Below are positions 27,705-35,956 of a stretch of 41,410 nt of DNA, one piece after another. The first letter of the stretch is position 1. Every line of letters begins with the position of its first letter. The stretch is from an uncultured Treponema sp. (lineage in GTDB: Bacteria > Spirochaetota > Spirochaetia > Treponematales > Treponemataceae), in contig CAMHLH010000002.1 of assembly GCA_946185925.1 (NCBI GenBank), positions 1-41,410 on the forward strand. Reading direction: 5' to 3'. A program made the position numbers and the translations under genes. Below the pieces are notes generated by a model. It had not been told where the DNA came from, did not search any database, and saw only the letters and a program-made list of their open reading frames with translations.

Positions 27705-28406
27705 TCAAGAGCGCATGGAAAAAACGCAGCCGCAGTAGTCCTGCCGCCATAGTCCGTACTCTGCGGAAAGCTCGGTGGAGCGGAGGTAGCCGCCTTTTTT
27801 CTTGAAGTCGCTCGGAAGGAAGACGGTCGTTTTTTTCGGTTCGCCTGATTCTTCCGGTTCAAGCTCCAAAGCCCTTCCAATCGCGTTGATTTTGTCCGCG
27901 TCCTTGTGGGGGGAGATGCTCAGCGTGGTCGTGAAGTAGTCGAAGCCGTTCTCCACCGCGTAACCGAACGCCCTTCTCATGCGGAACTCGTAGCAGCGGC
28001 GGCACCGCTCGCCTTTCTCGCGCTCTGTTTGCAGTTTCGGCTCGTTTCGGACGTTCGTGGCGGAAAAATAATCCTCCACATCGTAATCGGAGACGACAAG
28101 CTTCACAGAATTCTCCACGGACACAGGGAAGACTCCAAGGAATTTCTTCAGCTCCTCAAGCCTGCGCTCGTACTCGGCTTTCGGGTGGATGTTCGGGTTG
28201 TAGTAGAAAACCGTGATGTCGAAGACTTCCGCCAACCGCTCAAGGACCGCCGAGGAGCACGGCCCGCAGCAGGCGTGAAGGAGCAGCGAGGGCTTTTTTT
28301 CGGAGCCGGACGATTTTTTCCGTTCCAGAATCATCTCGATTTCCCTCTCCATGTCCTCGTTGTAGTTCGGCTTCTTCTGCGGGCGTACTTTATGATTGTC
28401 GCTCAT
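27705..28406 (-). CDS. queH: epoxyqueuosine reductase QueH
   Basis: LLLHACCGPCSSAVLERL, YYNPNIHPKAEYERR, CRRCYEFRMRRA; matches the QueH/DUF208 family. Confidence 0.93.
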   Translation of the reverse strand: MSDNHKVRPQKKPNYNEDMEREIEMILERKKSSGSEKKPSLLLHACCGPCSSAVLERLAEVFDITVFYYNPNIHPKAEYERRLEELKKFLGVFPVSVENSVKLVVSDYDVEDYFSATNVRNEPKLQTEREKGERCRRCYEFRMRRAFGYAVENGFDYFTTTLSISPHKDADKINAIGRALELEPEESGEPKKTTVFLPSDFKKKGGYLRSTELSAEYGLWRQDYCGCVFSMRS

Positions 28407-28409
28407 GGC

Positions 28410-29576
28410 TTATTTTGAAAGAGCTTCCACGACTTTTTCCATCTGGGAGAGATTCTCTTCTTTCATGGAAATCTTCAACGAAACCTTGTCTTCCACAATA
28501 GAAATTCCATTGCAGAGGGCGAGCACGGAAGCCATCTTTTTCTCCGCCATCGGAGCCCAGCTTCCGTTCTCGATGAAGGCGACAGTCTTGTTCTGGAAAT
28601 TCCGCTCGGCGAGCTTCAAGAGGAATTCGCGCATGGCAGGGAAAACGTCGCCGTTGTAGGTCGTGCTTGCGAAGACGATTTTGCTGAACCTGAAAGCGTC
28701 GGAAAGGCACTCGTAGATGTCGTCGCGCGCCAAATCGTGGACGACGACCTTCTGCCCCTTCTCCGAAAGTTTTTCCGCAAGCTTCAGCGATGCCTTTTTC
28801 GTGTTTCCATAGACGGAAGTGTAGGCCACGAGTATTCCGTCCTCCTCGCTTTCGTATTTCGACCAAATGTCGTAGAGGGAAACGTACGCAGAGACGTCGC
28901 CCGAAAGGACAGGGCCGTGCAGGGGACAGATTTTTTCGATTTTGAGATTCGCCGCCTTTTTTAGGACAGCCTGCACGTTCGAGCCGAATTTTCCGACGAT
29001 GCCGAAGTAATAACGCCTGGCCTCGTCCTTCCATTTTTCAACCGCAGAATCTCCCTCGGAATCGAGCGCGCCGAATTTGCCGAAGCCGTCCGCGCTGAAA
29101 AGGATTCCCTCGCCCGCCTCGTAGGTCATCAAAACTTCCGGCCAGTGGACGTTCGGCGCGGCAATGAACGAAAGAGTGCGCTTTCCGAGTTCCAGCTTTG
29201 AATTTTCGGCCACGACAACCTGCCTTTCAGCAAAATCAGTGCCGAAGTAGTTCTTCATCATGTTGAACGCCATCTTGGACGAAACGATTTTTGCATCCTT
29301 GAAAGTGTCCATGAATTTCTTTATGTTCGCCGAATGGTCCATCTCCATGTGCTGCACGACAAGGAAATCCGGATTTCTTCCACCGGCCTCTTCCTTTATG
29401 TTGGAAATCCACTCGTCACCGAAATCCTCGTCCACGGAATCCATCACGGCGATTTTCTCGTCGAGAATCAAATATGAGTTGTACGACATCCCGTTCGGAA
29501 CATCGAACTGCCCCTCGAACAAGTCGATTTTGTGGTCGTTCACTCCGACATATTTTACAGAATCTGATATTTGCAT
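28410..29576 (-). CDS. fprA: FprA family A-type flavoprotein (beta-lactamase-like + flavodoxin)
   Basis: VVQHMEMDHSANIKKFM, HGPVLSGD, VAYTSVYGNTKKASLKLAEKL. Confidence 0.9.
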   Translation of the reverse strand: MQISDSVKYVGVNDHKIDLFEGQFDVPNGMSYNSYLILDEKIAVMDSVDEDFGDEWISNIKEEAGGRNPDFLVVQHMEMDHSANIKKFMDTFKDAKIVSSKMAFNMMKNYFGTDFAERQVVVAENSKLELGKRTLSFIAAPNVHWPEVLMTYEAGEGILFSADGFGKFGALDSEGDSAVEKWKDEARRYYFGIVGKFGSNVQAVLKKAANLKIEKICPLHGPVLSGDVSAYVSLYDIWSKYESEEDGILVAYTSVYGNTKKASLKLAEKLSEKGQKVVVHDLARDDIYECLSDAFRFSKIVFASTTYNGDVFPAMREFLLKLAERNFQNKTVAFIENGSWAPMAEKKMASVLALCNGISIVEDKVSLKISMKEENLSQMEKVVEALSK

Positions 29577-29629
29577 TTTTTCCTCCAGATTTTAGTTCCT
29601 ACATTCTATTCAAAACTGACGAAAATCTC

Positions 29630-29668
29630 AAAAAAAATAATCCGCCCGCAAAACTTGCAGACGGATTC
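29630..29668 (-). terminator. orphan minus-strand terminator-like hairpin upstream of fprA
   Basis: Minus strand AATCCGtctGCAAgttTTGCgggCGGATT followed by ATTTTTTTT. Confidence 0.55.
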
Positions 29669-29893
29669 AAAGATTGAAGAAGTAGAATTTTAGTCAAAGC
29701 CTTTTCATTGTTGTGTGGTGCAGGCTCAACCCTTTTTCCTTCAACAATTTTTACAGACTAAATTAAAAGAACTAGCACATTCAACACACCTTCGATATGT
29801 AATTAAAGACAAAATCAATAGTCAAAATATGAATTGGAAACTGTAAAAAAATCCCTTCTTTTTCTATGCCGAAGCCTCTGCTATAATTTTGTC

Positions 29894-31657
29894 ATGGCTA
29901 AAACTTTCGACGACAAAAAAATCATCTACACAATGGACCGCGTTTCCCGCGCGTATGGAACAAAAGTTGTATTGAAGGACATTTCGATTTCGTACTATTA
30001 CGGAGCTAAAATCGGAGTGATTGGAGAGAACGGAGCGGGTAAATCTTCGCTGTTCAAAATCTTCGCAGGAATCGACAAGGACTACACGGGAGAGACAAAG
30101 CTCCTTGACGGATATACGATGGGCTACCTCGAACAGGAGCCGTATCTTGAGCCGGGAAAAACAGTCCTCGAAATCGTGAAGGAAGGCGTGAAACCGATAA
30201 CCGACCTTCTGGCGGAATTCGACAAGGTGAACGAGGAATTCGGAAACCCGGACGCGGACTTCGACAAGCTCTGCGCTAGGCAGGCGGAGATTCAGGAGAA
30301 GCTCGACGCGGCGGACGCATGGAACCTTGACTCGAACCTGGAACTTGCGATGGACGCGTTGCGCTGCCCACCGGGAGACCAGGTTGTGGACGTGCTCTCG
30401 GGCGGTGAAAGAAGGCGCGTGGCACTCTGCCGCCTTCTGCTCCAGAAACCGGACATCCTCCTTCTGGACGAGCCGACGAACCACCTGGACGCGGAGACAA
30501 TCGCATGGCTTGAGCGGCATTTGAAGGACTATCCCGGAACAATCATCGCGATAACCCACGACCGCTACTTCCTCGACAACGTGGCGGGCTGGATTTTGGA
30601 GATGGACAGGGGAGAGGGCTATCCGTTCAAGGGAAACTACACGGAATGGCTCGAAGCCAAGCAGAAGAGACTCGCCCTTGAGGAAAAGCAGGCTTCCGTC
30701 CGCCAGCGCGAGATGCAGGAGGAGCTTGAGTGGATTCACGCGGGCGCGAAGGGAAGACAGGCCAAGCACAAGGAGCACATCACAAAGTACGAAGCACTTT
30801 TGGCGGAGGAATCCAAGAGAATCCAGCTCAAGGACACGCAGATTTCAATTCCGGCAGGCCCAAGACTCGGAAGCGTCGTAATCGACGCGGAAAAGCTCAC
30901 GAAGTCGTTCGACGACAGGGTGCTGTTCGAAAACCTGGACTTCCACATTCCGGCCGGAGCGGTTGTCGGCATCGTCGGCCCGAACGGAGCCGGAAAGACG
31001 ACTCTCTTCAAGATGATTGCGACCGCGGCGGGACAGAAAATCGAGCTTCCAGACGGAACGATGGGCGAGGAGAAGCCGGACTCTGGCGAAATCAAAATCG
31101 GCGACACGGTGAAACTCGTCTACGTGGACCAGATGAGGAGCAAGCTCGACCCGAACAAGACGGTCTACGAGACACTTTCAGGCGGCTCTGACTTGGTCAA
31201 GCTCGGAGCCGTGGACGAGAAGGGCAGGGCGGTGAACGGAGCCGTCCGCGAAATCAACTCGCACGCCTACTGCTCATGGTTCAACTTCAACTCGTCCGAC
31301 CAGAACAAGAAAATCTCGGTGCTCTCCGGCGGAGAGAAGAACAGGCTCAACATGGGTCTCATGTTCAAGGAAGCCGGCAACGTGCTTCTCCTGGACGAAC
31401 CGACAAACGACCTGGACATCACCACGACACGAAGCCTTGAGGAGGCGATTTCGTCGTTCGCGGGCGTCGTCCTCGTCGTCAGCCACGACCGCTACTTCCT
31501 CGACAGAATCTGCACCCACATCCTCGCGTTCGAGAACAACAGCGAAGTCAAGTTCTTCGAGGGCAACTGGAGCGAATACGTCGAATGGAAGAAGGAAGTG
31601 CTCGGAATTTCAGATGAGATTCCGCACAAAACTGTCTACAGAAAACTCACTCGCTAG
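29894..31657 (+). CDS. ettA: energy-dependent translational throttle protein EttA (ABC-F ATPase)
   Basis: Two ABC domains (GENGAGKSSL, LSGGERRRVALCRLLL, GPNGAGKTTL, LSGGEKNRLNMG) and the EttA-typical MDRGEGYPFKGNYTEWLEAKQKR. Confidence 0.93.
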   Translation: MAKTFDDKKIIYTMDRVSRAYGTKVVLKDISISYYYGAKIGVIGENGAGKSSLFKIFAGIDKDYTGETKLLDGYTMGYLEQEPYLEPGKTVLEIVKEGVKPITDLLAEFDKVNEEFGNPDADFDKLCARQAEIQEKLDAADAWNLDSNLELAMDALRCPPGDQVVDVLSGGERRRVALCRLLLQKPDILLLDEPTNHLDAETIAWLERHLKDYPGTIIAITHDRYFLDNVAGWILEMDRGEGYPFKGNYTEWLEAKQKRLALEEKQASVRQREMQEELEWIHAGAKGRQAKHKEHITKYEALLAEESKRIQLKDTQISIPAGPRLGSVVIDAEKLTKSFDDRVLFENLDFHIPAGAVVGIVGPNGAGKTTLFKMIATAAGQKIELPDGTMGEEKPDSGEIKIGDTVKLVYVDQMRSKLDPNKTVYETLSGGSDLVKLGAVDEKGRAVNGAVREINSHAYCSWFNFNSSDQNKKISVLSGGEKNRLNMGLMFKEAGNVLLLDEPTNDLDITTTRSLEEAISSFAGVVLVVSHDRYFLDRICTHILAFENNSEVKFFEGNWSEYVEWKKEVLGISDEIPHKTVYRKLTR

Positions 31658-31673
31658 AAAAACGGAGGACGAA

Positions 31674-31937
31674 ATGAAATACCGAAGGAAAGAGACAATC
31701 GAAGCCGTCCAATGGACTGGAAAGAACCAAGCAGAACTCAAGGAATTCGCCAAGCAGTTCGCCATGTTCGACTACGCCGACGTGACGAACGACGGAAAGC
31801 TCGACCACATCCTGAAGGTAAAAACTTCCGACAGGATAATCGTCGCAGAATACGGCGATTACGTCGTGAGGGGAGAGAAAGGCGATTTTTTCGTCATGAA
31901 AAAAGACGAGTTCGAATCGATTTATGAAGAAGCCTGA
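31674..31937 (+). CDS. small phage-type hypothetical protein (YGDYVV/EKGDFF motif)
   Basis: RBS cggagga at 31663-31669; MKYRRKETIEAVQWTGKNQ...IVAEYGDYVVRGEKGDFFVMKKDEFESIYEE resembles small proteins common in phage genomes. Confidence 0.65.
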   Translation: MKYRRKETIEAVQWTGKNQAELKEFAKQFAMFDYADVTNDGKLDHILKVKTSDRIIVAEYGDYVVRGEKGDFFVMKKDEFESIYEEA

Positions 31938-31980
31938 TTGACATTTTTTTCCAGATGCCATATCATCTTTTCTTGTCTTT

Positions 31981-32054
31981 GGGGGCGTAGCTCACCTGGC
32001 TAGAGCGTTTGAATGGCATTCAAAAGGTAGTCGGTTCAAGTCCGATCGTCTCCA
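31981..32054 (+). tRNA. tRNA-Ala (anticodon GGC)
   Basis: Cloverleaf by hand: acceptor GGGGGCG/CGTCTCC, D stem GCTC/GAGC, anticodon stem TTTGA/TCAAA with loop ATGGCAT, T arm GTCGGTTCAAGTCCGAT. CCA not encoded. Confidence 0.95.
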
Positions 32055-32056
32055 TA

Positions 32057-32088
32057 AACTCTGAACTTTTTGTTCAGAGTTTTTTTTG
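32057..32088 (+). terminator. intrinsic terminator after the tRNA
   Basis: AACTCTGAAC-ttttt-GTTCAGAGTT followed by T8. Confidence 0.9.
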
Positions 32089-32098
32089 CACCATCAGC

Positions 32099-33544
32099 CT
32101 ATTTCTTCCAATAATCCGGCAAAAAGAAAATCAGCAGATTGTAGAGTTCAAGACGGCCGGCAATCATCACGAAGCAGTACCAGAATTTCAGGGCGGACGG
32201 CAGGAAGCCGTAGTTGGCGGTCGGCCCCAGCTCCCCGAATGCAGGCCCCACGTTCCCCACCATGGAAAGGGAGGCGGTGAAAGCCGTGAACAAGTCCAGG
32301 CCGCCCACAGTGCCCACGAAAGTCGTCAAAAACACCAGGCAGGCATAGACGAAAACGAATGAGCCCACATTGAAGACGAGGTCGTTCTTGCCGGAACTGC
32401 CGTTCAATCGTACAGAATAGACCCCGTGCGGATGCAGCATCCTCATCATCTCGTTCTTGGCGTGGCGGAACAAAACGCAAATCCTAATCACCTTCACGCC
32501 TCCGGCCGTCGAACCTGCGCATCCACCAATGAAGAAGAGCATGAAAATCAAGAACTGAGCCGCCGAAGGCCATTGCAGATAATCGGCGGTCATGTAGCCG
32601 GTGGACGTCATTATCGAGGCGACCTGGAAACTCGAATAGCGGAGCGCGGTGAAGAAATTCGAGTAGTGAGGAAGCAAAAAGAGTGCGGAAAGCAGAATCG
32701 AGCCGAAGAAGACCAGAATGTACGCCTTCAATTCCGTGTTCTTCCTGATTTCGCTGAATTTGCCAGTCAAAAGGTAGTAGTAGAGGCTGAAGTTGATTCC
32801 TGCCAGGAACATGAAGACGAAGCAGACCATCTCTATCGCGACTGAGCCGTAGCTTCCAACGCTCGAATTCATCGTCGCGAAACCGCCGGTTCCGAGCGTC
32901 GAGAAAGCGTACGAGAACGAGTCAATCCAATCGAGTCCGCAAATCCGCAATGCGACCGCGTGCAAAAGCGTGAGCCCGCCGTACAAGGCCCAGAGCATTT
33001 CCGCTGTGTTCGCCATCTTCGGTGTGATTTTTCCCTTCTCAGGCCCTGTGGACTCCGCCTTTATGAGGTTGAAGCCGCCCACGCCGAGAAGAGGCAGAAG
33101 CGCAACCGTGAGCGCGATGATTCCCATCCCCCCGAGCCAGTGCATCTCGCACCTCCAGACATTGACGCTCCTCGGAAGCCCCTCGATTTCGCCCAATATC
33201 GTAGCCCCCGTGGTCGTGAAACCAGAGCAGCTTTCAAAAAAAGCGTCCAGAAACGATGGAATAGCGCCGGACAAGAATAGGGGGACGGCGCCGAAAAGCG
33301 ATATCGAAATCCAAGCCGAGGCGACGAACAGAAAAACCGACCTGATTGAGAAGCGCACGGACGACTTCCGCCCAAGCAGCAAGAAGACGATTCCGATGAC
33401 AATCGAAGCGAGCATGGGGCAGAGGAATGCCGAAACGACAGAATCCTCGCCGGAGTACAGGGCGACGCCAATCGGCAGCGACAACGAAAAACCGACAACG
33501 GCAAGGACTATGAATATCAATCTCAGAAACACGAACGCATTCAT
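32099..33544 (-). CDS. trkH: Trk-type potassium uptake transporter TrkH/KtrB
   Basis: Multi-TM; SCSGFTTTGATIL, FSTLGTGGF, GCAGSTAGGVKVIR pore motifs. Confidence 0.95.
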   Translation of the reverse strand: MNAFVFLRLIFIVLAVVGFSLSLPIGVALYSGEDSVVSAFLCPMLASIVIGIVFLLLGRKSSVRFSIRSVFLFVASAWISISLFGAVPLFLSGAIPSFLDAFFESCSGFTTTGATILGEIEGLPRSVNVWRCEMHWLGGMGIIALTVALLPLLGVGGFNLIKAESTGPEKGKITPKMANTAEMLWALYGGLTLLHAVALRICGLDWIDSFSYAFSTLGTGGFATMNSSVGSYGSVAIEMVCFVFMFLAGINFSLYYYLLTGKFSEIRKNTELKAYILVFFGSILLSALFLLPHYSNFFTALRYSSFQVASIMTSTGYMTADYLQWPSAAQFLIFMLFFIGGCAGSTAGGVKVIRICVLFRHAKNEMMRMLHPHGVYSVRLNGSSGKNDLVFNVGSFVFVYACLVFLTTFVGTVGGLDLFTAFTASLSMVGNVGPAFGELGPTANYGFLPSALKFWYCFVMIAGRLELYNLLIFFLPDYWKK

Positions 33545-34959
33545 CGAGCGAACCTCTCCAAGACGTGCTGGCTGTCCTCTTTCGTGGCGATTATGACGAG
33601 CTTGTCACCGGCTTCAAGGACGGAGTCGCCCTTCAATATTTTGTACGACTCCTCGCCGTTCTTCAGCGCCATCAAGATGAGGAATTTTCCGGGGTCTGAA
33701 ATCTCCATCAGCTTCTTTCCATCGACTTTTGAATCTTTCGCGACCGTGACCTCAAGAATCTCAAGGAAACCGCCGTTCACCGAATGAATGCCTGAAACGC
33801 TCGTGCCGCGGAGGTGGCTCATTATCGAATCCACAACGGTGTCGCGGACTGGAATTGCGACTTCGATTCCGAGTCTGCGGGCAATCGAGCCGTAAGCGTC
33901 GGACGCGACAAGGACGATGCTGTTCTCGACTCCGAGCGACTCCACATAAGCCGCCGCGACAATATTCATCTCGTAGTTGGAAGTGGAGCAGATGAGAAGG
34001 TCGAAGTTGTTTATCTTCTCCTCCTCCAAAAATCCCTCCTCAGTCACGTCCGCGTTGAAGACCCTGGCGACGCCCGCGAACTTCTCCTCGGCCGCGCTCG
34101 CCCTCTCCGCGTCGCTTTCGATTATGACGAACTGCGCCCTCTGCCGCCTGAAGAATTTCCGCTCGCCCTTCTGCTTCTCCCCGAGCCGTTCTGCGATGAG
34201 CGTTCCGATTCGCCCGGCTCCGACCAGAGCGATTTTCTGGATGTTCTTTATCTTGGAGCCGCAGAGCTTCAAAAATTCCTCCAAATGGCTCCTCTCAAGC
34301 AACAGCCCAAGGACATCGCCCGACTTCACGATTGTGGCTCCGTACGGCAGCGACGCGACTCCGTCACGCTCCATGTACGCAACGAAGAATCTGCTGCTGG
34401 TGAGCCTCCACAAGTCCTTCAAGGCGATTCCGTCGAATTCGCTCCCTTCTTCGACAGTTATTCTGAGAATCTCGTATGGCGAGTTGTCGAATTTGAGGGA
34501 ATCTATTATCGAATTTTTTTCTATTGAATTGACAATCGCCTGCGCGGCCTCGAAATCAGGGTTGACCATGAAGTCGATTCCGTAGAGCGGCCGGTTGTTC
34601 TTCGTGTCGTCCGAATGCTTTTTCGCGGCCTCGGCGGTGTTCACATAATAGGCGTAGTTACGGACGCGGGCGATTTTCAGGATTTTGGGGTAGACGGAAT
34701 CGACGAGGGAACAGGTTATCATGTTCACTTCGTCGTCGGATGTGACGCAGACCAGGGCGTCAGCGTCGGCGATTCCGGCATCCTCAAGGACGGCGAGGTT
34801 GTTTCCGTCGGCAAGAATCGCGCCGCAGTCCAATCTGTTCTCCGCATACGAAACAGCGTCCTTGTTGTTGTCGATGATGACCACATCGTTCTTTCCGTCC
34901 ACGAACCTCTTGGCAAGCTGAATCCCCGTGAATCCAGCACCGATTATGAAAATCTTCAT
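33541..34959 (-). CDS. trkA: Trk system potassium uptake regulator TrkA (two RCK units)
   Basis: Start ATG at 34959 (MKIFIIGAGFTGIQLAKRF); second Rossmann IALVGAGRIGTLIAERL; 4-bp ATGA overlap with trkH. Confidence 0.93.
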   Translation of the reverse strand: MKIFIIGAGFTGIQLAKRFVDGKNDVVIIDNNKDAVSYAENRLDCGAILADGNNLAVLEDAGIADADALVCVTSDDEVNMITCSLVDSVYPKILKIARVRNYAYYVNTAEAAKKHSDDTKNNRPLYGIDFMVNPDFEAAQAIVNSIEKNSIIDSLKFDNSPYEILRITVEEGSEFDGIALKDLWRLTSSRFFVAYMERDGVASLPYGATIVKSGDVLGLLLERSHLEEFLKLCGSKIKNIQKIALVGAGRIGTLIAERLGEKQKGERKFFRRQRAQFVIIESDAERASAAEEKFAGVARVFNADVTEEGFLEEEKINNFDLLICSTSNYEMNIVAAAYVESLGVENSIVLVASDAYGSIARRLGIEVAIPVRDTVVDSIMSHLRGTSVSGIHSVNGGFLEILEVTVAKDSKVDGKKLMEISDPGKFLILMALKNGEESYKILKGDSVLEAGDKLVIIATKEDSQHVLERFAR

Positions 34960-35798
34960 AGGACGAACTTCTCCAAAAACCTTCCGACACCGCTGTTGTC
35001 GTTGTCGAATTCCGTCACGAAATCGGCGACCGACTTTATGTGCTCGTTCGCGTTCTTCATGGCGACTCCGTATCCGCACTTTGTAATCATCGACTCGTCG
35101 TTCATTCCGTCGCCGAAGGCCATCGCCTTGGACACTGGAAAGCCGAGCCTCTCGCAAAGCCACGAAACGGACTCGCCCTTTCCGCAGCCGCTCGGCAGAA
35201 GCTCAAGGAAGAACGGCTTGCTCGTGAAAACCACGGCGCGGTCGCCGAATTCTTTCCTCATGCGCTCCATTAGTTTCTGCACGACTTCCGGCGTTTTTGG
35301 GTCGCATGGAACGAGCATTTTTGGAGAGCCTTTGGCGAGCATTGCGGGGTAGTCGTCGACTTTCGCACCCTTCACCTTGCACAAGTCGATGTCCATCTGA
35401 ATCCATGGAGTGAGCGTTCCGTAATGGATTGTGTCGGTCGAATAAATCTGGCTCTGCAGACCGGCCTCGCGCGCCAGTTCGTCAGCCCTCAGCAAAATGT
35501 CCCCCGGAACTTTCTCGCAGAGAATCTGCCGTCTCTCGTGCATGTCGAACACGCTGCAGCCGTTTATGGCTATGACGAAGCGGCCGAACTCGCTCCCCGC
35601 AATCTGCAGCCGGCGGACAAAAGGCGCGATTCCAGCCTCAAGCCGGCCGGAGCAGAGAACGACGTAAATTCCACGCTCGGCGCATTTTTTCAAAGCCGCC
35701 ACATTCTCGTCCGAAATCTCGGCATTGTCGTTCAACAGCGTATCGTCCAAATCCAGGGCGATGAGCTTCACATCAAGTTTCTGATTCTTCGTGCACAT
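34956..35798 (-). CDS. Cof-type HAD-superfamily phosphatase
   Basis: LIALDLDDTLLNDN, VLCSGRL, AMAFGDGMNDESMITKCGYGVAMKNANEHIK; overlaps trkA by 4 bp. Confidence 0.93.
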   Translation of the reverse strand: MCTKNQKLDVKLIALDLDDTLLNDNAEISDENVAALKKCAERGIYVVLCSGRLEAGIAPFVRRLQIAGSEFGRFVIAINGCSVFDMHERRQILCEKVPGDILLRADELAREAGLQSQIYSTDTIHYGTLTPWIQMDIDLCKVKGAKVDDYPAMLAKGSPKMLVPCDPKTPEVVQKLMERMRKEFGDRAVVFTSKPFFLELLPSGCGKGESVSWLCERLGFPVSKAMAFGDGMNDESMITKCGYGVAMKNANEHIKSVADFVTEFDNDNSGVGRFLEKFVL

Positions 35799-35902
35799 AG
35801 ATGAAAGTCTAACACGTTTTCACTGTTCAAAAAAACGATTTCCAACGAGAATTGAGGGCATACAAAAGAGAGATTTCTTAAAGATTCCATAAAGAAGAAG
35901 AG

Positions 35903-35956
35903 TTATCCACATGAGTTATCCACAATTTATCCACAAACTACCGATAGTTATCCACC
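35903..35956. promoter_or_regulatory. cluster of DnaA-box-like TTATCCACA 9-mers overlapping the hrpB start
   Basis: TTATCCACA at 35903-35911, 35916-35924, 35927-35935; TTATCCACc at 35948-35956. Confidence 0.7.
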
